DNA from: Alphaproteobacteria bacterium
GTDB lineage: Bacteria > Pseudomonadota > Alphaproteobacteria > Micavibrionales > Micavibrionaceae
NCBI GenBank assembly: GCA_017999645.1
Contig: JAGNLJ010000001.1
Span: 1-64,000, forward strand
Length of the DNA: 64,000 nt
Reading direction: 5' to 3'
Each line of letters opens with the position of its first letter. Positions within the stretch are counted from its first letter, which is position 1. The position numbers and the translations under genes are program-made. Below the pieces are notes generated by a model. It had not been told where the DNA came from, did no database searches, and saw only the letters and a program-made list of their open reading frames with translations. This document shows, in pieces, positions 43,236 to 51,560 of the stretch.

Positions 43236-44126
43236 TTAAAGAATTTGCGTATATCCCTGCGCATACAGAGCGGCGGTCAGGTCGCCGTGAATGATCAGGT
43301 TGTCTATTTCCTTTTTCACCGCATCCTTGGGTTTGTAGCCGATGCCGAGCCCGGCGGCTTTTAGCATCGGTATATCGTTGGCGCCGTCGCCGATGGCCAT
43401 AACGTCTTCGGGTTTGATCTTCATATCGCGGACATAGGTGCGCAGGTAATCTGCCTTGGTGAATTTGTCGAGAATGGGCTCAATGACCTTGCCGGTCAAT
43501 TTGTCGTTGTGAATTTCCAGCGTGTTGCCGTGGTGCGTGTCGAATCCAACTTGTTTGGCGATGGCGCCCGTGAAGAATGTGAAGCCGCCGGACACCAGCA
43601 CACATTTCGCGCCGCCCTTTTTCATGGTCTTGATGAGAGAGACGGCACCCGGATTCAGCTTCATCCGCTCCAGCGTTTTATGCATGGCTTCCATGCGTAA
43701 ATCTTTGAGCAGGCTGACACGCTCCCGCAGCGCGCCGCCAAAATCCAGTTTGCCTTCCATCGCGAGCGCGGTGATCGCGCCGATTTTTTCCTTGAGCCCG
43801 GCGTAATCGGCGAGCTCGTCCAACGTCTCGGCATCGACGATGGTGCTGTCCATATCGGCGAGGAGGAGTTTTTTCCGGCGGCGGTCGGGGTCGGTGACGA
43901 AGACGTCGATCGCGGTTTTATCAAGGAAATCCGTAATATGTGTCATGGTCGCGCCATGGGGGACATCCGAGACGCCGAGGTCGACGGCCTTGCCGGGCGC
44001 CAGCCAGACCGGCGCACAGGTGAACTGGATATTGTGATGATCGAGGATACGGGAGACTTCCACGATGTGGCGTTCGCCGACAGGTTTGTCGGGACTGGAG
44101 CTGACGAGGGTGACGATTACACTCAT
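43236..44126 (-). CDS. serB: Phosphoserine phosphatase
   Basis: SerB hydrolyses O-phospho-L-serine to serine, the last step of the phosphorylated serine pathway. The 296-residue HAD enzyme has the catalytic LLADMDSTIVDAETLDELA, LVSGGFTFFTGAIAKQVGFD with the Ser of motif II, and AIGDGANDIPMLKAAGLGIGY as motif III. The N-terminal 75 residues hold an ACT-like domain. Divergent from serC, which performs the preceding step. Confidence 0.95.
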   Translation of the reverse strand: MSVIVTLVSSSPDKPVGERHIVEVSRILDHHNIQFTCAPVWLAPGKAVDLGVSDVPHGATMTHITDFLDKTAIDVFVTDPDRRRKKLLLADMDSTIVDAETLDELADYAGLKEKIGAITALAMEGKLDFGGALRERVSLLKDLRMEAMHKTLERMKLNPGAVSLIKTMKKGGAKCVLVSGGFTFFTGAIAKQVGFDTHHGNTLEIHNDKLTGKVIEPILDKFTKADYLRTYVRDMKIKPEDVMAIGDGANDIPMLKAAGLGIGYKPKDAVKKEIDNLIIHGDLTAALYAQGYTQIL

Positions 44127-44255
44127 GATTTTCCGGCGCTGTGCCAGCGTCCTGGCAGGGTTTTAATTGAAAATACTCTAGACAGTTTCGCAAGAATTGC
44201 CTATCGCTAGTGCTTAGAATTTTTTTGACAAAGTTTTTGAAACACCGGAAAATCC

Positions 44256-45425
44256 ATGGAAAAGCCTGCAAAAACCCCTAAAAACCCCTGTTTTTCGTCG
44301 GGTCCGTGCGCCAAGCGCCCGGGATGGAACATCGAGGCAATCGAGCGGGCATGCCTGGGGCGTTCACACAGGGCGGGTATTTCCAAAACACAGCTTAAAG
44401 ACGTGATCGAGACGCACAGGGCGATCCTGGGAATCCCGGCGGATTACAAGATCGGCATCGTCGCTGCATCAGACACGGGCGCGGTGGAGATGGCGTTGTG
44501 GTCGCTGCTGGGGCCGAAGCCGGTCGACGTTTTCGCGTGGGAATCGTTCAGCCGCGACTGGCTGGTGGATGTCACCAAGGAACTCAAGATCAAGGATGCG
44601 ATTGCCTATGACGCGAAATTCGGCGAACTGCCGGATCTGTCGAAGGCGCGCAAGAACGCGGATATCGTTTTCGCGTGGAACGGCACGACGTCGGGTGTGC
44701 GCGTGCCGGACGGCGACTGGATCTCAGAGACCCGCGAAGGTTTGACGATCTGTGATGCGACGAGCGCGGTGTTCGCCTATGATATGCCGTGGAAAAAATT
44801 AGATGTCACGACATGGTCGTGGCAGAAGGTGCTGGGCGGCGAGGCCGCGCATGGCATGATCGTGTTGTCACCGCGCGCGGTGCAGCGTTTAGAGAGCTAC
44901 ACACCGCCATGGCCGATGCCGAAAACTTTCCGCATGCTGAAAAAAGGCAAGCTGAATGACGGGATTTTTACAGGCGAGACGATCAATACGCCCTCGATGC
45001 TGGCGGTGGCGGATGTTCTGGATTCGCTCAAGTGGGTGCAGAGCATCGGCGGGCTGAAGGCGACGATGAAACGCTGCGAAGAAAATTCGGGCGTTGTGAA
45101 TCAATGGATCGAGAAATCTTCGTTCGTTGATTTCCTTGCGAAAGATGCAAAGACGCGTTCGCGCACGAGCGTGTGCATGAAATTCAACGAGCCGTGGTTT
45201 ACGGCGCTGGATGAAGAATCGCAGCAGGCGTTTGTGAAAGATGTCACCAAGGCGCTCGAGTCCGAGAAGGCGGCGTATGATGCCGGTTCCTACCGCGATG
45301 CGCCGGCCGGCCTTCGTATCTGGTGCGGCTCGACCGTAGAGGCGGATGATATCCGCGCCATGCTGCCCTGGGTTGAGTGGGCGTATGAAACGGCCAAGGC
45401 CCAGCGCGCGAAAAAAGCCGCTTAA
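44256..45425 (+). CDS. serC: Phosphoserine aminotransferase
   Basis: SerC makes phosphoserine from 3-phosphohydroxypyruvate and glutamate with PLP. The 389-residue sequence is of the alphaproteobacterial/archaeal type: it starts NPCFSSGPCAKRPGW, has ASDTGAVEMALWSLLGPKPVDVF and the PLP lysine in TTWSWQKVLGGEAAHGM. It stands between serB and serA, but two small metallopeptidase genes and a small protein gene interrupt the serC-serA interval. Confidence 0.95.
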   Translation: MEKPAKTPKNPCFSSGPCAKRPGWNIEAIERACLGRSHRAGISKTQLKDVIETHRAILGIPADYKIGIVAASDTGAVEMALWSLLGPKPVDVFAWESFSRDWLVDVTKELKIKDAIAYDAKFGELPDLSKARKNADIVFAWNGTTSGVRVPDGDWISETREGLTICDATSAVFAYDMPWKKLDVTTWSWQKVLGGEAAHGMIVLSPRAVQRLESYTPPWPMPKTFRMLKKGKLNDGIFTGETINTPSMLAVADVLDSLKWVQSIGGLKATMKRCEENSGVVNQWIEKSSFVDFLAKDAKTRSRTSVCMKFNEPWFTALDEESQQAFVKDVTKALESEKAAYDAGSYRDAPAGLRIWCGSTVEADDIRAMLPWVEWAYETAKAQRAKKAA

Positions 45426-45429
45426 TTAA

Positions 45430-46242
45430 TTATCGGGGAGAGGTTTTTTCAAGCAGGGCTTCGAATTCTTCGCCCATGAGTATTCGTTTCTTAAGCAGGT
45501 TTTTTGCTATTTCTTCACTCGCCGACATATTTTCCCTGAGAATTTTTTCAGCCATGTTCCAACCGGCGTCGAGCGCTTTCAGAATTTCAGATTTTTGCCT
45601 TATTACAGCTTCGCTGTCGTTAGGAGATATTTGGAAACAGCTAAACGAGTCTTTTTCCAGATCGATTGACCTGGCGTAATTCGACGCATCTTCATAAGTT
45701 ATTTTTTTTACATCTTTGGGGCTGAAGTTGTTTACCGCGCTGTAAGCTAGAGAAACTGCCTTATAAATATCCTCTAAGGCATGCTTTTTGACCATGCTGC
45801 CTAAATGAAGTTTTTCATTTGTAAGTCCCGCTAACCAGCATGCAATTTCGCATATAATATTTTCTCTAGAATTTTCTTGCACAATTTTCCGGGTTTTAAG
45901 GTTCACGTAAGCCTCATCTTCCAGCAGGACTATGCTAAGTACCCGCCTGCTTTGAGGTATCTTCATTTCAACGATTGCGTGTCCCGTTTCATGATGCGCG
46001 GCTTTTATTATAATTTCTGACGGGTTTAAACTTGGTAACAAGCGACGTGATATACGATCTGTTTTATCAGACGCGTTTTCAAAGGCATGACAAATATTGA
46101 AACAAACAGACGATGCTATTTTGTGCTTTCTTCCAAATGCCCAAACTATGTTGGAAAAATCCACGAGTTTGTCTGCTGCGCCTATCAACTGATACCCGGC
46201 ATAGGATTTAAATTTTGAAACTATAGATGGTTTTTCTTCCAT
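45430..46242 (-). CDS. Orphan FtsH-type M41 peptidase domain, copy 1
   Basis: This 270-residue protein has the zinc motif HETGH (in KAAHHETGHAIVEMKI) of the M41 family and further FtsH-like pieces: IACWLAGLTNEKLHLGSMV, where LAG follows the family pattern, ALEDIYKAVSLAYSA, with an Asp that fits the third zinc ligand, and a C-terminal ILMGEEFEALLE. It lacks the AAA+ domain and the membrane anchor of FtsH. The gene is clearly AT-richer than its surroundings. It would be a soluble zinc protease if active. Confidence 0.82.
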   Translation of the reverse strand: MEEKPSIVSKFKSYAGYQLIGAADKLVDFSNIVWAFGRKHKIASSVCFNICHAFENASDKTDRISRRLLPSLNPSEIIIKAAHHETGHAIVEMKIPQSRRVLSIVLLEDEAYVNLKTRKIVQENSRENIICEIACWLAGLTNEKLHLGSMVKKHALEDIYKAVSLAYSAVNNFSPKDVKKITYEDASNYARSIDLEKDSFSCFQISPNDSEAVIRQKSEILKALDAGWNMAEKILRENMSASEEIAKNLLKKRILMGEEFEALLEKTSPR

Positions 46243-46402
46243 GATTTTATGATCCTTAATACCGCGTAATATATTATGTTAAATAAAAAAAGTCAAGTTT
46301 TGCCAGGTTTTGATAGCGTTTCCATCTGCCTGATTTGTCTAGGGTTCCGGAACCATAAAAGCTCTTATCCGTTCGTTATGATGTAACGAAAAGGAGACCA
46401 TT

Positions 46403-46558
46403 ATGGGTATTGAACAAGACGGTCAAAACCACGGCATGCAAGGTCAAGGCATGAAAATCGATCCGAACTGGAGCGATGCCGAAAAGGAAAGATACCAGGG
46501 CGCTTATGCTTTCGGCAAAAAAGAAGGCGATAAAAAGCGCGCTGAAGACGCTAAATAA
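46403..46558 (+). CDS. 51-residue hydrophilic protein
   Basis: This frame starts with ATG at 46403 behind AAGGAG 7 bases upstream and ends with TAA at 46556-46558. It is hydrophilic with a Gly/Gln-rich N-terminus (MGIEQDGQNHGMQGQGM) and a Lys/Glu/Asp/Ala-rich C-terminus (GKKEGDKKRAEDAK). It is probably disordered. It lies between the two orphan peptidases on the opposite strand and could be a partner, but that is inference. Missed by length-filtered searches. Confidence 0.65.
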   Translation: MGIEQDGQNHGMQGQGMKIDPNWSDAEKERYQGAYAFGKKEGDKKRAEDAK

Positions 46559-47275
46559 TCAGGCTGGTTGATTATTAGCCGGTTCTGAAGAACTTGCCGC
46601 AGCAATTTGATTGCGGGCGATGATTTCTCGTATTTCATCGCCCGTAAGAATTTTTTTCCTGAGCGCCGTTGCAGCAACTATTTCAACTGCGGGCCAAAGT
46701 TCATTCAGTTTCTGAATAGCAATTCTGCTTGCTTTGTCTTTGTAAGCTTCGCGTGTCTCATGAGTTTTTGTATCTGAACTACCGAGAGCCTTATCTAAAA
46801 TATCTTCCATATATTTTACGTCATCATCCATATGACCCTCAGGAAAAGCCCCGTATCTTTTTGCTTCCGCATAAGGACCGCCCAATGCCATGGCGATGCA
46901 ATTTATGGTGTCGTCTTCGTTCGCGCCGCTCGGCATTGAGCGTAAAAAAGTAACAAATCCACGAGCTTTTTCATCGCCAAGGCAATTCAGCACAATTTCA
47001 TTGTTTACAAAAAGTGTAGAACTAAGAACCGCATGCCCTGCTTCGTGAAAGGCATTGCGCTCCATTACCGCCGAAGAATATTCCGTTTCTTCAGGGGCAC
47101 AGAATCGCGCGGCTGCGTGTATGCCTTGCGCTGCAATTTTATAAAAGGGCGCAAGATAAGATTCAGGTGAGAAAAGTGATGATCTAAAATAACCGAGTGA
47201 GGCCTCTCCCAGTTTTCGGGCGGCATTAAGCCGAAATTTATCAACCAGGCCGATATCCCGCTTTTCAAAATCCAT
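46559..47275 (-). CDS. Orphan FtsH-type M41 peptidase domain, copy 2
   Basis: This 238-residue protein has the zinc motif HEAGH (NAFHEAGHAVLSSTL), the pattern of the FtsH peptidase, and further FtsH-like elements: CIAMALGGPYAEAKRYGAFP, HMDDDVKYMEDILDKALG with an Asp as possible third ligand, and ILTGDEIREIIARN at the end. It lacks the AAA+ domain. It is a diverged relative of the gene at 45430-46242, and is also AT-rich. The stop codon abuts the 51-residue gene on the plus strand. Confidence 0.82.
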   Translation of the reverse strand: MDFEKRDIGLVDKFRLNAARKLGEASLGYFRSSLFSPESYLAPFYKIAAQGIHAAARFCAPEETEYSSAVMERNAFHEAGHAVLSSTLFVNNEIVLNCLGDEKARGFVTFLRSMPSGANEDDTINCIAMALGGPYAEAKRYGAFPEGHMDDDVKYMEDILDKALGSSDTKTHETREAYKDKASRIAIQKLNELWPAVEIVAATALRKKILTGDEIREIIARNQIAAASSSEPANNQPA

Positions 47276-47396
47276 CAGAAAGATTTTACACCAAAGTTTA
47301 TAATTATGTCAAATAAATGGACCTTTGACTTCGGCAGGTTAGAGGAATACATGTGGAGGCCTGTTTTCATGAACAAGACAAAATCATGGTGAAAAG

Positions 47397-48998
47397 ATGT
47401 CTAAGACTAATGCCGTTAAGGCCCCCAAAGTATTAATCAGCGACGCGCTGGATCCCCTCGCCGTAGAAATCTTCAAGAAAAAAGGATGCGATGTCGATTT
47501 CAAATCGGGCATCAAGGCCGATGAGCTGAAAGCCATCATCGCGAATTATGACGGCCTGGCCGTTCGTTCCGAAACCAAAGTCACGCCGGAAATCATCGAA
47601 GCCGGAAAAAATTTAAAGGTCGTGGGCCGCGCGGGCATAGGTGTCGACAATGTCGACATTCCGAAAGCGACGGCGGCGGGTATTGTTGTCATGAACACGC
47701 CGTTCGGAAATTCCATTACGACGGCGGAGCATGCCATCGCGATGATGTTTGCCCTAGCGCGGGAAATTCCGCAGGCGAATGAATCGACGCACGCGGGTAA
47801 ATGGGAAAAGAAAAGATTTATGGGCGTCGAGCTGTATGGCAAGACGCTTGGTGTTATCGGTTGCGGCAATATCGGATCGATTGTTGCCGACCGCGCCGTG
47901 GGATTGAAGATGAACGTGATCGCGTACGACCCGTTCCTGACGAATGACCGCGCCGTGGAAATTGGTGTCGAGAAGGTCGAGCTTGAGGACTTATTCAAGC
48001 GCGCGGATTTCATCACGGTGCATGTGCCAAAGAACGACAAAACCGCGAACATGATCAATAAAAAAACAATCGCCACCATGAAAGACGGCGTGCGAATCAT
48101 CAATTGCGCTCGCGGCGGATTGATCGTCGAGCAGGATCTGAAAGACGCGCTGGATAGCGGGAAAGTGGCCGGGGCCGCGCTTGACGTGTTCGAGGTCGAG
48201 CCCGCGAAGGAAAGCATTTTTTTCAACCACCCGAAAGTGATCTGCACGCCGCATTTAGGGGCATCGACGACAGAAGCGCAGGTGAATGTTGCGCTGCAGG
48301 TTGCCGAGCAAATGGCGGATTATTTAGTTAACGGTGCGGTGACGAACGCGCTCAACATGCCGTCGATCTCGGCGGAGGACGCGCCGCGCCTGAAATATTA
48401 CATGAAGCTCGCCGAGCAGATGGGCAGCTTTGTCGGCCAGATCACCGAGAACGCGATTCAGAAAATCGATATCGAGTTTGAAGGATCGGTTACGGAGCTG
48501 AACGTGAAACCGCTGACGCAGATGCTGGTTGCGCATATCCTGAAGCCGCAAATGGAAACGGTGAATATGGTGAACGCGATGGCGGTTGCGAAATCGCGCG
48601 GCATCCAGATTTCGGAGAGCCGCATCGAAGAGCCGAGCGACCAGCGCACCAAGATTACCGTCCGGGTGGAAAGCGAAGTGCGCAAGCGCTCGGTTTCGGG
48701 CACGCTGTTCACGGGACGCGAGCCGCGCATCGTCAATATCGAGGGCGTGCCGGTCGAGGCGGCGCTGTCGGAGCATATGCTGTTCATCCGCAACAACGAC
48801 CAGCCGGGTTTGATTGGCGGAGTCGGCACAATTCTGGGCGATGCGAAGCAGAACATCGCGGATTTCCGTCTGGGACGCAAAGAGGATACGAAAGAAGCGG
48901 TCTGTCTTATTTCGCTGGATGCGCCGGTTTCGGATGACCTGCTCGCAAAAATCTCGAAATTGCCGCAAATCCAGAGTGCCAAGCGCCTGCGCTTTTAA
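47397..48998 (+). CDS. serA: D-3-phosphoglycerate dehydrogenase
   Basis: SerA oxidises 3-phosphoglycerate to 3-phosphohydroxypyruvate with NAD, the first step of serine synthesis. The 533-residue long form has the substrate/NAD domain (LKVVGRAGIGVDNVDIPKAT, YGKTLGVIGCGNIGSIVADR, INCARGGLIVEQDL, TPHLGASTTEAQ), an intervening domain from about 330 and a C-terminal ACT domain (HMLFIRNNDQPGLIGGVGTI) that binds serine for feedback inhibition. It completes the serB-serC-serA set. Confidence 0.97.
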   Translation: MSKTNAVKAPKVLISDALDPLAVEIFKKKGCDVDFKSGIKADELKAIIANYDGLAVRSETKVTPEIIEAGKNLKVVGRAGIGVDNVDIPKATAAGIVVMNTPFGNSITTAEHAIAMMFALAREIPQANESTHAGKWEKKRFMGVELYGKTLGVIGCGNIGSIVADRAVGLKMNVIAYDPFLTNDRAVEIGVEKVELEDLFKRADFITVHVPKNDKTANMINKKTIATMKDGVRIINCARGGLIVEQDLKDALDSGKVAGAALDVFEVEPAKESIFFNHPKVICTPHLGASTTEAQVNVALQVAEQMADYLVNGAVTNALNMPSISAEDAPRLKYYMKLAEQMGSFVGQITENAIQKIDIEFEGSVTELNVKPLTQMLVAHILKPQMETVNMVNAMAVAKSRGIQISESRIEEPSDQRTKITVRVESEVRKRSVSGTLFTGREPRIVNIEGVPVEAALSEHMLFIRNNDQPGLIGGVGTILGDAKQNIADFRLGRKEDTKEAVCLISLDAPVSDDLLAKISKLPQIQSAKRLRF

Positions 48999-49056
48999 TT
49001 GACATAACCGAATCAGCGTTGTAGTAATTGCCTCATAAAAAAACTGGGAGGCAATT

Positions 49057-49557
49057 ATGATTGGTAAAGGCGCTTTAGCACGGAACTGGTTCAGGATCAC
49101 TGTACCGGTGACACTTGCAGGGTTGTTGGGAGCGGGCAGTTATATGCTCTCAAGCAATGAAACCGATAACCAGAATGAGGTTTCAGCCATCGCCGGAAAC
49201 GGCCAGCCGCAAGATGCGGATTCTGTAATAAGTGAAGCAGAAAGAATATATCTCGATCTTCCACCAGAAGACAAAGTTGAAATTGACAGGCAGCGCATCG
49301 CGCTGGAGACGGACGAACGGCGCAGCACTATGCTGACGAAACTTTTTGAAGCCTGGAAGACGCCAAAAACATTCCAGCCTTTTATTCGGCGCGCAATTCT
49401 TGATGAAGATGTCGGTTGCGAGGACGCACTGGGAGAACAACTGGTTCTGAAAAAACTGGATGTGGATGTTGATCCACTTATTAATGAATGCCACGTCATG
49501 AAAGAGAGAATTGTTGCTCTGGAAAGCCAGCCGTTGCTGGTGAGCGGGCCGGAGTAA
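49057..49557 (+). CDS. Membrane-anchored hypothetical protein 1
   Basis: This 166-residue protein has one N-terminal hydrophobic helix (ITVPVTLAGLLGAGSYML, about residues 12-30) and an acidic periplasmic part with two Cys (VGCEDA and INECHV). It was not recognised. GGGAGG 5 bases upstream fixes ATG 49057. It is followed by two further small envelope genes in the same direction. Confidence 0.75.
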   Translation: MIGKGALARNWFRITVPVTLAGLLGAGSYMLSSNETDNQNEVSAIAGNGQPQDADSVISEAERIYLDLPPEDKVEIDRQRIALETDERRSTMLTKLFEAWKTPKTFQPFIRRAILDEDVGCEDALGEQLVLKKLDVDVDPLINECHVMKERIVALESQPLLVSGPE

Positions 49558-49585
49558 TTTAGAGAAGTGTTAAGGGAGTTTACCG

Positions 49586-49852
49586 GTGGCGCTGACGGGA
49601 CAGGAAAAATTTGGAATTGCCGCGGTTTTTGCCGCCGTGTTATTCGCCGCAACAACGGGATGTGACAGGCATGATGTCGAAAAAGAGCGTTCCGCTCTTC
49701 ATGATGCTTTTATCATTGCGGGCGTCACAGACGAGGATGAAAAGAAAAAAATAAATAGATCTATCCGTGAGAAAACTTCCTGCTCTGAGCTCCCGGATTC
49801 CCGAACGTGTCAGCGGGTAAAAGATTTTTATAACTCAAAGCTCGGACGCTAG
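49586..49852 (+). CDS. Small putative lipoprotein
   Basis: This 88-residue protein starts at GTG 49586 with AAGGGAG ahead. The N-terminus has a hydrophobic stretch (FGIAAVFAAVLFAATTGC) ending in ATTGC, a plausible lipobox with lipidated Cys26. The mature part is charged and has two further Cys (TSCSEL, RTCQRV). It would be an inner- or outer-membrane lipoprotein of unknown role. Confidence 0.75.
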   Translation: MALTGQEKFGIAAVFAAVLFAATTGCDRHDVEKERSALHDAFIIAGVTDEDEKKKINRSIREKTSCSELPDSRTCQRVKDFYNSKLGR

Positions 49853-49861
49853 AATTAAATC

Positions 49862-50257
49862 ATGAAAGACACTCTTAGCGACATGACAAAGAAGGTTGTC
49901 GGCACATGGAATGAGGTGCTGAACAGCCGGGTTAAAACAGCGCAGGTTGTCGCCTCCACTGCTTTATTCGTTCTGGTCAGCGCATTTTACGTGGCAAGCG
50001 ACATTAAATACCAGAATAGGCTGCAAGAGGAAGCCAAAGCGATTTTACGTGAGAAGGTACTGACGCAGTTTTTTGATGCTCATGGCACGCCTACAGATAA
50101 ATTTCAGTTAGCTATGAAGCGCGGGGTTTATGATGGCACGAAATGCGAACGTATCCAGGAAGCTCACGAGCTTGTCTTCGAAGAGAAATCTTTATTCTTC
50201 AAACAGTGTGAGAATGTGAAAAAACAAATCTCGAATCTTTTACACGATTTGAAATAA
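49862..50257 (+). CDS. Membrane-anchored hypothetical protein 2
   Basis: This 131-residue protein has one hydrophobic helix at about residues 27-46 (VVASTALFVLVSAFYVASD) and a charged C-terminal domain with two Cys in TKCERI and KQCENV. Not recognised. All three genes at 49057-50257 share the plan of one membrane anchor or lipid attachment plus a small Cys-pair domain, so they may function together. Confidence 0.73.
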   Translation: MKDTLSDMTKKVVGTWNEVLNSRVKTAQVVASTALFVLVSAFYVASDIKYQNRLQEEAKAILREKVLTQFFDAHGTPTDKFQLAMKRGVYDGTKCERIQEAHELVFEEKSLFFKQCENVKKQISNLLHDLK

Positions 50258-50274
50258 TTTTTTTCAAGATTCCA

Positions 50275-50335
50275 AAAACAAAAAAATCCCGGCGCCCATC
50301 TCTATAGCGAAGCTATAAAGCCAGACGCCGGGATC
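50275..50335 (-). terminator. Terminator of the minus-strand RNA
   Basis: Nine-base stem ATCCCGGCG / CGCCGGGAT (50286-50294 / 50325-50333) with an inner TATAGC/GCTATA hairpin. On the minus strand the stem is followed by seven T and a further T-rich run; the plus strand has only CCTTTT. No protein gene on the minus strand lies upstream, so it must serve a noncoding transcript. Confidence 0.75.
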
Positions 50336-50800
50336 CTTTTGGGAAGGTCCTGAGGTGTTTACGCCGAAGCGTAAGTCACCTGCAGGCTCTTTTCGAACCG
50401 ATTGCCATGGACACATGGGCAGCTTACCCAACTTGTCGTCCCGTCAATCCGCGGATGAACCCCCATCCGCAATTATTTATCGTGGCTATCAAAACCACTC
50501 CGTTAACAGTCCTGCATAGACCATCAACTTTTTCGGAGCCGAATAATAACGCCCTGGACCTGTCACGTTTCTGCTTGCAAACGTTTTAGCGTGCGCGACC
50601 ACGGGTCAGTTGCAGAACGTTGTATCCAGAAGCTCTTAAGCCCCTATGAGCAAACGGGGACCGAAGTCTTATTCCCATCTACCCGGCCGCCGACCAAGGC
50701 GGTCCGAACTTCGAGGTCATTTATCGCTGTGCCCAACAATCTGTGTCCCGAAGACATTCTCAGATTGCAAAACCGTCTGGCCTGAGTCGAGTCATTTTTT
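50275..50800 (-). ncRNA. Candidate structured RNA, about 500 nt, unknown class
   Basis: No convincing protein gene is present. The minus strand ends in a strong terminator (see 50275-50335) and upstream of it forms many stems: CAATCTG...CAGATTG (50737-50767) enclosing TGTC-TTCG-GGACA, GAC-TTCG-GTC near 50660-50670, AAACGT/ACGTTT near 50563-50586, GCGGAT/ATCCGC near 50449-50470, and TACGC-TTCG-GCGTA inside AGGTG/CACCT (50351-50383). Three C(UUCG)G loops on this strand indicate minus-strand RNA. I cannot match it to tmRNA, RNase P, 6S or SRP RNA. The 5' end is approximate. Confidence 0.55.
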
Positions 50801-51401
50801 CGAGATTTTGAAATTTCCGTTCAAAAACGAGTCGCATGTGGAAATTTTCGAACCCTGATGTGTTGCTTGAGATTCAGCGGTGAAAAACTTTCGCGCACAA
50901 AGTTATTCACAGCTTCCTCACAGGCAAAAAATTTTTTTCAGGACGCAAAAAAAATCGGCAAGAATTTTCCGGAATCAGCGCAGTGAAAATTTTTTTTACA
51001 AGAATCGGGTTCGAAAATGCGAATCGAAGCCCGGAAAGAGAATCGATTCGAAAATAAAAAATGGCGGATTTCTGCGGGGTTCATAAAATCGAATCGCCCA
51101 GGCGAATCGATTCGCGGCGATTCGGCGTTTTTTCGATTCTTAAGGGGAGGCCTAAAAAGTTTTTTGAGCGCCGGGCCTGGTGCAAGGGAACCAAGGGCTT
51201 CCTCATATATATGTCATTCCGGGAAAAGCGTTGGGAATGTCATCCGGAGCCGAATCCGCAGAAACAAGAGGATAACAGGCCAGATATATTAAGGAATCAG
51301 CCTACCCAAACGAGGAAAAACCCTTTGTTTTTGGCGGGGCGAAGACTATAAGGTCCATAGATATTCCGTCATATTTAGTTATGTAAAATATAAATGGAAT
51401 C
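50784..51401. promoter_or_regulatory. GANTC (CcrM-type) site cluster
   Basis: Seventeen GANTC sites lie in this 618-base gene-free stretch, nine of them between 51002 and 51139. About two would be expected by chance. GANTC is the target of the cell-cycle methyltransferase CcrM in alphaproteobacteria (established knowledge). The stretch also holds A/T-rich runs and one DnaA-box-like TTATTCACA at 50903-50911. No credible gene is visible; the short open frames are not supported. Confidence 0.65.
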
Positions 51402-51430
51402 AAGGATTTAGCCGTATAGGAACATATAAC

Positions 51431-51511
51431 TTAACAATCCTTTAACATAATTGTTGACAGATTGTTAAGTTTCCCTTAAAACTTGAAGAACATCTGTTAA
51501 GAAACTGTTAA
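51431..51511 (+). promoter_or_regulatory. Three CtrA-type boxes before the giant adhesin gene
   Basis: Perfect TTAA-N7-TTAA boxes occur at 51431-51445, 51465-51479 and 51497-51511, spaced 34 and 32 bases. This is the full CtrA consensus of alphaproteobacteria. Around the middle box is a promoter-like TTGACA (51454-51459), 17 bases, TAAAAC (51477-51482). Inverted CTTAACAATC / GATTGTTAAG (51430-51439 / 51460-51469) links boxes one and two. The ATG lies 49 bases after the last box. Confidence 0.78.
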
Positions 51512-51560
51512 GTTTTTACGGCCCCACGAGGCCTTATTTTTTTTACTCAGGAGAGAGTCA

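Noticed and set aside
50903..50911. DnaA-box-like TTATTCACA with AT-rich runs as a replication origin
   Set aside because: Only one such box is present here and one more at 57610; neighbours are not those of a usual alphaproteobacterial origin. I do not call an origin, although the GANTC cluster keeps the question open.
50407..51351. Small open frames in the region before the adhesin
   Set aside because: They lack ribosome sites and family pattern, and the region reads better as RNA and regulatory DNA.
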